DNA of 64,000 bases from an uncultured Pseudomonadales bacterium (lineage in GTDB: Bacteria; Pseudomonadota; Gammaproteobacteria; Pseudomonadales; Azotimanducaceae). The stretch covers positions 434,001 to 498,000 of the forward strand of contig CALSMJ010000004.1 of the NCBI GenBank assembly GCA_943787425.1. Reading direction: 5' to 3'. Below, piece by piece: positions 44,874 to 54,472 of the stretch. The notes beneath the pieces were generated by a model. That model was not told where the DNA came from. It did not search any database and saw nothing but the letters and a program-made list of their open reading frames with translations. The position numbers and the translations under genes were made by a program. Every line of letters starts with the position of its first letter. The stretch's first letter is position 1.

Positions 44874-45500
44874 ATGACGCAGCAGTCTATTAATCTGTAT
44901 TCCGAGGCACTACGCCCGAAGGTGGATTGGCTGTCCCTCAATTTGTTTGCCAGTTACGTCGGCGGGGTTTTATTGATCCTCGTCGTTCTATCAGCCGTTG
45001 ACCTTTGGGATCAGGGCGCTGTGGCGACCGAAGTGGCGTCCCAAACCGCTCAGCGTGAGCTTTTGCTTCAAGACATCCAAAGCCTCGAGCAGTTAATCGA
45101 GGCGCGAGCCAAAGACCCGGCCCTTGAGGCGGATATGCAGGCGCTAGAGGCCCTGCAAAAAGACAAACTGACCCTCAGGCGGTTTCTGGATCAGGAAGTT
45201 CCGGGTAATGCCGACGGGTTCTCGGCGTATTTTGCAGATCTCGCACGATACCATGTCCGGGGCCTGCGGTTAACCGAAGTGGAACTGGCGCGTGGCGGGG
45301 CGGAGGTGCGGCTGCGGGGCGAGGTGCTCAATGGCGAGTATATTACCAATTACATTGCTGGGCTCGATCGCAGTGTTGTGTTTCAAGGCAAGGCTTTTCG
45401 TAATCTGGATCTGGATCGCGCGGGCACGGTAGCCGAAGGGTTGCCTGAAGGGCAGAGTTTGGTCTTTGAAATTCGTACGGGGGAGGCGTCGACGCAATGA
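44874..45500 (+). CDS. PilN-like MSHA biogenesis protein (MshI2 type)
   Basis: A 208-residue inner-membrane protein. Its N-terminal cytoplasmic peptide 'QQSINLYSEALRPK' is the PilN-type hook for the PilM-like partner. It has one membrane segment ('VGGVLLILVVLSAVDLW'), a coiled coil ('QRELLLQDIQSLEQLIEARA') and a ferredoxin-like periplasmic domain ('LRLTEVELARGGAEVRLRGE'). It bridges MshI and MshJ/MshK. The stop overlaps the mshJ ATG by ATGA (45497-45500). Fusions of PilM and PilN parts occur in some MshI proteins; here they are separate. Confidence 0.82.
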   Translation: MTQQSINLYSEALRPKVDWLSLNLFASYVGGVLLILVVLSAVDLWDQGAVATEVASQTAQRELLLQDIQSLEQLIEARAKDPALEADMQALEALQKDKLTLRRFLDQEVPGNADGFSAYFADLARYHVRGLRLTEVELARGGAEVRLRGEVLNGEYITNYIAGLDRSVVFQGKAFRNLDLDRAGTVAEGLPEGQSLVFEIRTGEASTQ

Positions 45501-46158
45501 ACGCTTCGCTCTGGACAGAATTACAGGTCTGGTTTGCGCTGAGAGGCGCGTTCGAGAGCGGGCGGTTGTGCTCATTGCGGTTGTGGTGGTCTTGGGCTAC
45601 GGCTGGCAGTTTTTGGTTAAGGATGGCCTTGAGCAATACATGCAGGCAGAAATCCGGAATTTGGCGCAGCTTCAGACCCAGAACGCGGCCCTTGAGGCGC
45701 AGCGCGCAGAGCTTGATGCGGTTGCCGAGGCGGACCCGAACGCCTTGTTGCAGCGCACCATTGCCCGGCTCAATGCCCAAAATACCCGGCTTGATCTGGA
45801 AATCGAGGCGATGTCGGGCAAGCTGGTGCAGCCCGCGGATATGGCAGCAGTTCTCAGTCGTGTTATGTCGCAGCAAGGGGGCGTGACCTTGCTTGGCATG
45901 CAGAATCGCCCGCCTGAAAGTTTGTTTTTTAGAACCGGCAACAGCGATGCCGGTGCGCTGGTCATATATAAGCATGGATTGGATTTGTCGTTAAAGGGCA
46001 GCTATCTGGATGTGCTGCAGTATCTCGCTGAGATCGAATCGCTGGGCGTGCGTTTTTTTTGGGAGCGCGTAGAATACAAGGCAGTCACGTATCCCGAAGG
46101 CGAGATTGCGATTCAGGTCTTTACCTTGAGCACCCAGGAGCAATTGCTGGATGTGTAG
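45497..46158 (+). CDS. mshJ: MSHA biogenesis protein MshJ (PilO-like), one frameshift
   Basis: An inner-membrane protein of about 220 residues. ATG 45497 gives 'MNASLWTELQVWFAL'. The frame changes at about 45520-45545 and continues 'RVRERAVVLIAVVVVLGYGW' (membrane segment), a coiled coil ('QLQTQNAALEAQRAELDA', 'IARLNAQNTRLDLEIEAMSG') and a PilO-like domain ('SLKGSYLDVLQYLAEIESLG', then VRFFWERVEYK). It pairs with the PilN-like protein to tie the secretin to the motor. The start overlaps the previous stop. Confidence 0.83.
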
Positions 46159-46523
46159 AATCATGCTGGTTTTGGTTTTTGGGTGCTGTCTCGCCAAGGT
46201 TTGGGGCGCCTCGCAGAACTTTCGTCGGGCTGGTGGATCCGACCATGCCGCTGCAGCTGAGCCTTTCCGGGGTTACAGAGGATCAATTGGGCGAACGGGT
46301 CACCGAGGTGGTGATTGAAAGTAAAACCTACCAAGTCTCTTCGATTTTGGTTCGACCGAACGGCAAGTATGCCTTGATAAATCAACAACAAGTTCAAGAG
46401 GGTGATGAAATTGATGGTGCGGTGGTTGCAAAAATTGATCGAGACGGCGTGACCTTGCAACGCGGCATCGAGGCGATTCGGTTGTCGCTGTACAAAGACT
46501 CAACCAAAAGGCCCAGGCCATAA
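46151..46523 (+). CDS. mshK: MSHA biogenesis protein MshK, one frameshift
   Basis: A small exported protein of about 120 residues. The likely start is ATG 46151 or 46163 ('IMLVLVFGCCLAKVWGA', signal peptide). The frame shifts near 46210 and continues 'LVDPTMPLQLSLSGVTEDQL', then 'SILVRPNGKYALINQQQVQE', 'GDEIDGAVVAKIDRDGVTLQ' and 'IRLSLY'. This is the PilP/GspC-like repeat fold that contacts the secretin. Its TAA overlaps the mshL ATG (TAATG at 46521-46525). Confidence 0.78.
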
Positions 46524-48263
46524 TGTTCGTGGACCAAAGACTCAGGATGCGGCAATGGCCGGCAATCGCCGCGCTTGCTGCCATGATGGCGCTCGCGAGC
46601 TGTGAGTCTGCCGGGCCCTATGTCGCCTACGATACCAAGGTCTTGGATGAGGTTCAGGACGAGTTGCTAAAAAGCCGGGATGCAGCCGGCAAAAGTAACC
46701 GAATTGAACCGCCCGCGGCCGTGCTTGAAGCGCTCTTGCCGCCGATCACCTTGCTCACGGAAGAAGCCAGCGCCCTGGAAGCCCGTTTTGATTTCTCGGT
46801 CAAGGAGGCGCTCCCCATTCGAGATTTCGTGAACTTACTCACCGTCGGCACCGACCTCAGCGTGGTTGTGCACCCCGATACCAAAGGCACCATTTCAGCA
46901 CTGGATTTAAAAAACGTGACGGTCACGGATGTATTGGATCAAGTAAGCGATCTCTACGGCTATTCGATTGTGATTGAAAACGACGTCTATCAGATTCGCC
47001 CCGGGGGCTTGCAGACCCGAATTTTTCGACTGAATTACCTGAATGTGAGCCGATCGGGTAACTCCAGTATGCAGGTGACCGCGAGCGGCATCTCCGAAGG
47101 TGGTAATCAAAACGGCAACAATCAAAACAAAACTTCAAAGCGGTAATAACAACAATACGGGCACTGGCCAGAACAATCAGAACAATCAGAACAATCAGAA
47201 TAATCAGAATGGGCGGGCCTCGATCAATACTGAGACCACCACCGACTACTGGAAAGGGCTTGAGGCTGTGATTCGGAGCATTATTAACGCGCCCAGCTCA
47301 GATGGCAGGCCAAGCCGTGGGTAACGAGTCGCGCTCGGTCATAGTGTCGCCGCAAACGGGCATGATCCTAGTGCGGGCCTTCCCAAGCGAGTTAGCGCAA
47401 GTCGAAGCCTTTCATAGAGGCCTCCCAAGAAGCGCTGCAACGGCAAGTCATTCTGGAAGCCAAGATCCTCGAGGTCGAACTCAAAGAAGGGTTCCAGTCC
47501 GGCATTAATTTGAGCGCGCTGTACCAGTCGGGCAATCGGGAGGTCAGCTACTAGCTTTGGTCAATTAGGGGCTCAGATTGATGGTATTGGCGAGCCTTTA
47601 AGCTTTGACATGCAATTCTCGGATTTCAGCGCCGTCATTAATTTGCTGGAAACCCAAGGCAATGTTCAGGTGGTGTCGAGCCCCAGGATCGTGACGCTGA
47701 ACAATCAAAAGGCGATCTTTAAAGTAGGCCAAGAGGCTTACTTTTTAACCAATGCCAGCACCACCAGTTTTGGTGCTGGTATCGAACAGACCACGAGTCA
47801 AAACAGCAGTTTGGAGCCTTTTTTCTCGGGGATTGCGCTGGACGTGACGCCCCAGATCAGTGAAGTCGGTGATATTATTTTGCACATCCATCCGATCTTG
47901 AGTGAAGTCAAAGAAGATTTAAAGATCATCAATGGCCAAGAGTTTCCGCTTGCGAACAGCGCAACGCGAGAGTCCGACACCATTGCCCGGGTTCGTAACG
48001 GCGAAGTCATTGTGATCTCCGGATTAATGCAAACTCGGGCGACGGGGGATAAAGCCGGCGCCCCGGGTTTGAGCGAAGTGCCGCTTCTGGGCTCGGCGCT
48101 CGAGCAAAAGCAGCGAGAGACGGTTAAGACCGAATTGGTGATTCTGCTGCGTGCGCTGGTGGATGAGGGCAATGCGATGGAGCAGTTCTTGGACGAGTCG
48201 GTTGATCGGGTGGGTAAAATTCGCAGAAGCATTGATCCCTATTACCGAGGCTCGAGGGAATAA
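46523..48263 (+). CDS. mshL: MSHA secretin MshL, at least four frameshifts
   Basis: The outer-membrane secretin channel of the pilus. ATG 46523 begins a lipoprotein-type signal ('MMALASCESAG'). The N-terminal secretin/TonB short domain follows ('FSVKEALPIRDFVNLLTVGT', 'DLKNVTVTDVLDQVSDLYGY'). Frames change near 47125, 47300, 47415 and 47550, each time continuing sensibly: an Asn/Gln-rich linker, 'SRSVIVSPQTGMILVRAFPS', 'ALQRQVILEAKILEVELKEG' and the secretin core 'VQVVSSPRIVTLNNQKAIFK' with 'GIALDVTPQISEVGDIILHI' and 'GEVIVISGLMQTR'. This is the most interrupted gene in the window. Repetitive bases in the linker may favour errors there. Confidence 0.85.
47169..47211 (+). repeat. 9-bp AACAATCAG tandem repeat in mshL
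   Basis: Four to five units of AACAATCAG (some AATAATCAG) encode the run NNQNNQNNQNNQN in the secretin's N-domain linker. This is low-complexity DNA that lies between two frame changes. Confidence 0.75.
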
Positions 48264-48268
48264 CCCCA

Positions 48269-49105
48269 ATGATCAGCCTGTGCCTTAACCAACGATGTGT
48301 CAGCCCGGTCTTGCTGCTATGGCTAGGACTGAGTTTGGCAGCGGTTAGTGCGCGGGCCGCTGAGGCGCCCAGTCGCCTGGAGTTTCTCAACAGTTTTGGG
48401 GCGGCAGATGCCGTCCTGCCATCGGAGCAACCCCAGCGCCCGCCGACGGAGCAGAGCACGCCGCGTATCGACCTTGAATCAAGCGCTCTGCCCGCGGATA
48501 ACGCACTGCGCAGCGCGCGGGCGATGACCCCCGAAGCACAAGACTTGACGGTGGTGCAGCAAGCGTTAGAGCAGATCGATCAGGGGCAAATTCCCGAGGC
48601 GATTGCGTTACTCACCGAATTTATTGCAAGCCAACCCCAAGCCCATCAAAGCCGAGAAACCCTCGCCACCATTTTGCTGGCCCGGGGTGAGACGGGTCAG
48701 GCGCAGCGGGTGCTAACCCGCGGGCTGGAACTTGCGCCGAATTTTGTCGGATTCAAAAAGCTTTTTGCAAGACTGGTGATGGCAGCCGATCCCGCTCGAG
48801 CGCTGGCGCTGCTGGCGGAGGTGCCGCCCATGCTGGAGCAGGACCCAGAGTATTATCAACTGTACGCACTATTACTACAGCAAACGGGCCGCGTTGATGA
48901 TGCTACTGCCATGTATCAGCGGCTCCTTCAGATAGACCCAACCAACGGTCGACTATGGCTGGCTTATGCGGTCGCGCTGGACGCGATGGGGTTGGTTGAA
49001 GATGCTCGCTCGGCGCATCAAACCGCCAATCGCTATGGGGTGGGCGACCCCACGCTCAATCAGTACAACTTGCAACGGCTGAAAAGCCTGCGGGGAAACC
49101 GATGA
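48269..49105 (+). CDS. mshN: MSHA biogenesis TPR protein MshN
   Basis: A 278-residue protein with a hydrophobic N-terminus ('PVLLLWLGLSLAAVSARAAE') and about four TPR-like repeats in residues 95-275 ('ALEQIDQGQIPEAIALLTEF', 'ETLATILLARGETGQAQRVL', 'YALLLQQTGRVDDATAMYQR', 'LAYAVALDAMGLVEDARSAH'). MshN is thought to scaffold the assembly complex. It follows mshL after only 5 nt. The AAA ATPase gene mshM, usually between mshL and mshN, is absent here. The C-terminus overlaps mshE by 4 nt (ATGA at 49102-49105). Confidence 0.83.
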   Translation: MISLCLNQRCVSPVLLLWLGLSLAAVSARAAEAPSRLEFLNSFGAADAVLPSEQPQRPPTEQSTPRIDLESSALPADNALRSARAMTPEAQDLTVVQQALEQIDQGQIPEAIALLTEFIASQPQAHQSRETLATILLARGETGQAQRVLTRGLELAPNFVGFKKLFARLVMAADPARALALLAEVPPMLEQDPEYYQLYALLLQQTGRVDDATAMYQRLLQIDPTNGRLWLAYAVALDAMGLVEDARSAHQTANRYGVGDPTLNQYNLQRLKSLRGNR

Positions 49106-50962
49106 GCGCGCCGCGTAAGATCCGGATTGGTGATTTATTGGTCGAGCAGGGCATGATCTCGGGGCCGCAATTAGACACGGCGCTGGCCGAGCAAAAGGGC
49201 TCTGGCAAAAAGCTCGGGCGGGTTTTAATTGAATCCGGCGCGCTGAGCGAAGATGATTTGTTGCGGGTGTTATCGACTCAGTTGGATCTGCCGTTTGTCG
49301 GACTGCGACAGTTCCCGTTTAATCTAGAGCTCGTCAACCGCTTGGATGAAAGTTACGCGCGGCGGCACAAAGCGATTGTGCTGGCGGAAAAAGCCGGGGT
49401 CTATCAGGTGGGGATGGCCGACCCACTGGATATTTTTGCCTACGACGAGTTGTGTTTGCTGCTGAAGCAAACGATCGACATTGCGATTGTTCGTGAAAGC
49501 GAACTGCTCGATACTCTCGACACCGTCTACCGCCGAACCAGTGAAATCGAATCCTATGCGGAAGCCCTCGACAGCGAGGTGACCGAAGGCCTGTTTGATC
49601 TTCAGGGCCTGCAAACCGGTCTGCAGGATGACGACGCGCCGGTGGTTAAGATGCTGCAGTCTATATTTGAAGATGCCGTTCAAGTGCGGGCTTCGGACAT
49701 TCATATCGAGCCGGATGATGGCGTCTTACGAATCCGGCAGCGGGTCGACGGCATTCTGCAAGAGCAGGTGATGAAAGAGCGCCGCATCAGTTCGGCCTTA
49801 GTCCTGCGATTGAAATTGATGGCGGGGCTGAACATCTCCGAGCGCCGCCTGCCCCAAGATGGCCGGTTTAGCTTGCTGGTGCGCAATCGGAAACTCGATA
49901 TCCGACTGTCCACCATGCCGGTTGAGTTTGGTGAAAGCTGTGTGCTCCGGGTCTTGGATCAAACGGCCGGGCTGACATCCCTTGATGAAACCGGGATGTC
50001 CCCGGCCATGCTCAAAGACTTCAGGCGCATGATTCATTTGCCCTTTGGTTTGATTTTGGTCACCGGCCCAACGGGTAGCGGTAAGACCACAACGCTCTAT
50101 GGCGCGTTGAACGAGCTCAATGAGGCCGGCCAAAAGATCATCACAGCTGAAGACCCGGTGGAATATAAGCTGCCCCGGGTGAATCAGGTTCAGGTGAACA
50201 CCAATATCGGGCTCGATTTTGCGAATGTCCTGCGGGCGGCCCTGCGGCAAGATCCCGACATCATCTTGGTCGGTGAGATCCGGGATGTTGAAACGGCGGA
50301 GATTTCCCTGCGGGCCTCGATGACGGGGCACTTGGTGCTCTCGACGCTACACACCAACGATGCGGTGTCATCGGCCATGCGCTTGATGGACATGGGGGTT
50401 GAACCGTTTTTGGCAGCATCCAGTCTTCGGGCAATTGTGGCCCAGCGCTTGGTGCGCAAGCTCTGCAGCGAATGCGCGACGCCTTATCAGCCTGACGGCA
50501 TCGAAGCCAGTTGGATGCAGCGTTATTTAACCCCCGATGTGATTGCCAACGGCAGCATCAGAACCTCAGCGGGGTGCTCGCACTGTAATCAAACCGGTTA
50601 CCGAGGCCGAATTGGGATCTACGAGATGCTGGTGATCAAAGACAATATTGCCGACGCTCTGCGTCGCGGTGATGCCTCAGAATTTGTGCAGTTGGCCAAT
50701 GCCCAACCAGGCGTTCAAGCCGCTCATCGTGAGTGCGCTGGAGCATGCGGTCAACGGCGTCACCACCATCAGCGAAGTGCTGCGGGTTGCCCAGCAGTTT
50801 GAAGAGGCCGAGGCGCCAAGCCTTGCGCCCCATGAGCCAATACCTCGCGAGCCAACCACCTCAGAGCCGGGTGGCGGCGAATCTGCTGACGCGCCGGGTT
50901 TAAGTGCGGAACGCGAGAACAGTCCGCTGGGTAACGAATTCACTCTTGAGCGGCTCACCTAA
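49102..50962 (+). CDS. mshE: MSHA pilus extension ATPase MshE, late frameshift
   Basis: A GspE/PilB-type hexameric ATPase of about 620 residues. The N-terminus has two tandem MshEN motifs that bind c-di-GMP in this family ('KIRIGDLLVEQGMISGPQLD' and 'KLGRVLIESGALSEDDLLRV'). The catalytic part shows Walker A 'LVTGPTGSGKTTTLYGALNE' (about residue 322), the Asp box 'ITAEDPVEYKLPRVNQVQVN', Walker B 'RQDPDIILVGEIRDVETAEI', the His box 'MTGHLVLSTLHTNDAVSSAM' and a zinc-type 'CSECATPYQP...CSHCNQTGY' pair. The frame changes near 50715, then reads 'FKPLIVSALEHAVNGVTTIS' and an acidic tail. It powers pilus extension under c-di-GMP control. Confidence 0.9.
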
Positions 50963-52201
50963 TGGCGTCTTTTGCTTACAAGGGGCGTAATATGGACGGC
51001 GGTTTGGTTAACGGCGTCATAGATGCCGCAAACCTCGATGCGGCAGCCGACACCCTGCTCGGCAGCCGAATTACGCCGATCGAGTTAAAGCTGGCAGAAG
51101 ACGATGTGCTGGGCGGGCGCTCGCTCAAGCAGATCCTCATCCAAGATAAAATCACCTCGATCGAGCTCATTACGTTTTCCCGACAAATGTACAACCTCAC
51201 GAAAGCGGGTTTGCCGTTAGACCGGGCCATCCGGGGTCTTGAGGCATCGCTGACCAACCCCGCGATGCGTAGAGTTTTGAAATCCGTTATTCAATCCTTA
51301 GAGCGCGGCAATACCTTGTCCGAAGGCATGAGTCAGCACCCTAAAGTGTTCAACGATTTATTTTTGAGTTTGGTCCGAGTGGGTGAAAACACGGGCCGTT
51401 TAGATTTGGCCTTCCAAGACCTTGGGCGCTATATGGAGATCGAGCGCAATACCGACAAACAATTAAAAAGCGCAACGCGTTATCCGATGTTTGTGTTAAT
51501 GGCAATGGCAGGCGCCATTGGCGGTGGTCACGGTGTTTGTGATTCCCGCGTTTTCGGGCGTGTTTTCCAAGCTGGGCGCCGATTTGCCTTGGCAAACAAA
51601 GGCGCTGATTGCGACCTCGGATTTTGCGGTCAATTTTTGGCCGGTAATATTAAGTTTGATTGTGATCGGCTACGGCAGTTTTCAATATTGGACCAAAACC
51701 GCCAAGGGCGGCTTAATTTGGGATCAACTGCGGCTGAAGATGCCATTAGTGGGCAGCATTTTTGAGCGCATTGCCCTGGCCCGGTTTGCCAAGACCTTTG
51801 CGATTTTAGGTCGCTCTGGTGTGCCGATCGTCACCGCGCTCAATGTGGTCGCGGACGTGGTGGGCAATAAGTACATCGGCAAGCAAGTCGCGGGCATGGG
51901 CGGCGGTGTTTCCCGCGGGGAGTCATTGTATCTAACGGCCCAGCGTAGCGAGATCTTTTTACCGCTGGTACTGCAAATGATTGCAGTCGGTGAGGAAAGT
52001 GGCAGCCTGCCGGATCTGCTGGATGAGGTCTCGGATTTCTACGATGGCGAGGTGGAGTATGACCTAAGCCGATTGACCGCCAGTATTGAGCCTATCCTCA
52101 TTATGTTTATTGCGGTGTCTGGTGCTGATTTTGGCATTGGGTGTGTTTTTGCCGATCTGGGATCTCGGGCGCAGCCGCGCGGTGATGATAATAAGAGATG
52201 A
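50962..52201 (+). CDS. mshG: MSHA platform protein MshG (GspF/PilC-like), two frameshifts
   Basis: A polytopic inner-membrane platform protein of about 410 residues. The first domain has 'ITFSRQMYNLTKAGLPLDRA' and 'VGENTGRLDLAFQDLGRYME'. Near 51520 the frame changes within the first membrane segment and continues 'VVTVFVIPAFSGVFSKLGAD', then the second GspF domain 'FAKTFAILGRSGVPIVTALN' and 'MIAVGEESGSLPDLLDEVSD'. Another shift near 52120 affects the last membrane segment. The alternative frame there gives 'LVLILALGVFLPIWDLGR' and stops at 52223, so the true end is uncertain by about 20 nt. It starts directly at the mshE stop. Confidence 0.85.
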
Positions 52202-52410
52202 TAGGACGATAGCAACGCAGTGAAGCTGCGGCCTGTAATCCGAGAAGGCTAAATTTAGGGATGCAAGACAGGATGTAGATAAATTCGATAACCAGAAGGT
52301 GTTTCTTGCGTTAAAAAAGAGTGCAGAAACCGTTTAAAAAGCGCACTTCAGACCTTGAATTGAGCCGAATACAGGAACAAACTAAAGCGATAACACAGGG
52401 AGTAGTAAGT

Positions 52411-52960
52411 ATGGCCAGGTTAAATAGAATCAATCAAAAAGGGTTCACCATTGTTGAGCTGGTGGTTGTGATTATTATTTTAGGGATATTGGCGGCAACG
52501 GCTTTGCCGAGATTTATCGACGTATCTGCAGAGGCTCATCATGCCGCGGTAGAGGCTGTCGAGGGCGGCTTTAGGCCGGCGTTGCTCTGAATCAAGCAAA
52601 TGGCTTGCGGCAAGCCGTCCAGCTACACGACTACTTTAGATGGCACTCATTACTTTAGCGATACGATGAGGGCTGGATAGTAGGTACTGATGATCAGCCG
52701 CTAGCCTGAGGCCGATTGCGAAGGATTTGGGGAGCGTTAATGCCGAACGCACCAGATATTAACGCACTGAAGTGGCTAGATGCTGCTGCGGCTATCGCAG
52801 CGTACGATGGATCCGGTCGATTGGTATCGGCGATCTAACAGATCCGTACTTGCACTTATTTTTATGGCGCATCAGGTGTTGCAGCAGGCTGTTCCGTCAA
52901 TTGCTACAATACAGATACTGGGGTTATAACGAGAACAACTAGGCGTTTGCGTTTGAGTTT
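52411..52960 (+). pseudogene. MshA/MshB-type pilin, frame-disrupted
   Basis: ATG 52411 (GGAG upstream) begins a type IV prepilin: leader 'MARLNRINQKG', then 'FTIVELVVVIIILGILAATA' with Glu5. Frame one ends at 52590. In other frames the sequence continues pilin-like: 'ALNQANGLRQAVQLHDYFRW', 'DEGWIVGTDDQPLA' and a C-terminal 'CTYFYGASGVAAGCSVNCYN' with paired cysteines. At least three frame changes or stops are needed to join them. It would be the main or a minor pilin of the MSHA fibre. Either the consensus is poor here or the gene is dead. Only one pilin of this type is present where mshB and mshA usually sit in tandem. Confidence 0.65.
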
Positions 52961-52999
52961 GTGCTGATGATTTAAAGATCGTCTTGGTTGCCACTCGAA

Positions 53000-53485
53000 T
53001 TCCCAGTAATTCGAAGGCTCGAGTAACGGGCTTTCACGGTTGTTGAGTTGAGTCGCTGTCTTTAGCGTGGTTGGCTTATTGCAGTGTTGCGAGTTCACGG
53101 TAGCCGGCGGGCGCTTTTGACGATGGCTCGTTGCAAAAGACACGGTACTGTCACTGATAAAGAGCGACGCAGCAAATGCCTTAGGGCGAAGGCAACGTAC
53201 AGTTGACGATCAGCCCGTGGTGGTCGAATACTCGTTGTCTCGTCTATTGTGAGTGGTGCCGTCAGCACCACTCGCAGCTTCCCTACCAACGAAGTCGCAA
53301 TCACCGCAGGTTCCGTTGGCAGCGGCACGACCTGCGGCAGCATCAGCTCAACCATCACCTTAAACTTCGATTCAGCTGGTGAGATCGAGGCCGTCGATGA
53401 CGATGGCTTTCCGATTTGCCTCAACGGCGAGAGCAGTCTTTGTATCTCCCCCGCTGGATTTGCCCATCAAGGCCCGTGTCTTTAA
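53000..53485 (+). pseudogene. mshC: MshC-type minor prepilin, frame-disrupted
   Basis: Fragments of a minor prepilin lie in successive frames: 'GFTVVEL' near 53030, 'GAFDDGSLQKT' near 53110 and an open C-terminal frame (to 53485) with 'GSVGSGTTCGSISSTITLNF', 'DSAGEIEAVDDDGFPICLNG' and 'CISPAGFAHQGPCL'. The Cys pair and the 'GFxHxGxC' ending are typical of MshC. No clear start codon or ribosome site survives. Its place between the pilin and mshD fits. Confidence 0.55.
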
Positions 53486-53799
53486 AAAGCTTTGATAGCG
53501 CGAATGGGATCCAGTGTTTTTTATAAAACTTGAATACAAGCGCTCATTCCAAGTCGCGATCGTCAGAGCTTTCTCGTGCTGGACGCCAATCTGGCCGTAT
53601 TGAATCTCAATATCATCTATCGCCTTTTAGGTTCACACCCTTACGCGCAGTTAGAACAATTACCAAAGACCGTTTACACCGGTCTTGCAATCCAAGCCGA
53701 ACGAGGCGTCCTGATTATTGGGCACTGGCTTCAATTACCTTTGCGGTAAATTCTCCTTGGCCTTAAGCTAATAAGACCTGAAGCACTGAATCTTGGCGA
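53486..53799. other. Short gap before mshD
   Basis: About 310 nt. One frame is open for roughly 60 codons (53570-53757) but has no ATG, ribosome site or pilin motif. No terminator or promoter was recognised. Confidence 0.45.
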
Positions 53800-54372
53800 A
53801 TGCGGAATCAACCAACCATCCAGACTGTCTATCAGCTCGGCGTTACGCTGGTCGAGATGGTGGTGGTGATCGTAGTTTTAGGGATCGCCTTGACCGCGGT
53901 TACCCAGATAATAGGTCAAAATACCATTAGCGGTGCTTCTACCTATGACGAAACTAAAGCCATAGAGCTTGCACAATCCCTGGCAAACGAAATTAAAGCC
54001 AAGCGGTTTGATGAAAACTCGCCCGTTGGCGGCGTGCCGCCTTGTGATGGCGTATCTGGTGGCAATGGGTGCACAGCGAACTCAAACGCAGCGTTAGGGC
54101 CCGATACAGGTGAATCGGCTCGCACGGCATTTGATGACGTCGATGATTATGACGATTTGGATGAAGGCAGTGGTAGTGGGAATGCGCTGCTAGATGCCGA
54201 AGGCAATACCCGAACGGGTTATGAAAATTTTAGGGTGCAGGTCCAGGTCACTTACTCCGGGGATGTTGCGCCGCGCTCTGGTAGTGTCAGCGACAGCAAG
54301 AAGGTGGTGCTCACGATAACGCAACCCAATGGCGAAGCCTTGGATGTTACGTTCCACCGGGCGAATTATTAA
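53800..54372 (+). CDS. mshD: Minor prepilin MshD
   Basis: A 190-residue type IV-like minor pilin. The leader 'MRNQPTIQTVYQLG' is followed by 'VTLVEMVVVIVVLGIALTAV', with Glu5 after the cleavage Gly. The body contains 'STYDETKAIELAQSLANEIK', an acidic loop 'FDDVDDYDDLDEGSG' and 'GYENFRVQVQVTYSGDVAP'. These match the MshD family (GspI/PilV-like). Intact, unlike the pilins upstream. It forms part of the tip or priming complex with MshC, MshO and MshP. Confidence 0.82.
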   Translation: MRNQPTIQTVYQLGVTLVEMVVVIVVLGIALTAVTQIIGQNTISGASTYDETKAIELAQSLANEIKAKRFDENSPVGGVPPCDGVSGGNGCTANSNAALGPDTGESARTAFDDVDDYDDLDEGSGSGNALLDAEGNTRTGYENFRVQVQVTYSGDVAPRSGSVSDSKKVVLTITQPNGEALDVTFHRANY

Positions 54373-54472
54373 TATGGCGCGTAGCATGATCGCACCTTCG
54401 CCGTGTCAGCCCGTTCGCCGCGGCGGACGCTGTTGCCAAGCAGGTCCGACACATCAAGGGTCTTCGATCAAG

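Noticed and set aside
53570..53757. Open frame of about 60 codons between mshC and mshD
   Set aside because: No start codon, ribosome site or pilin-like leader.
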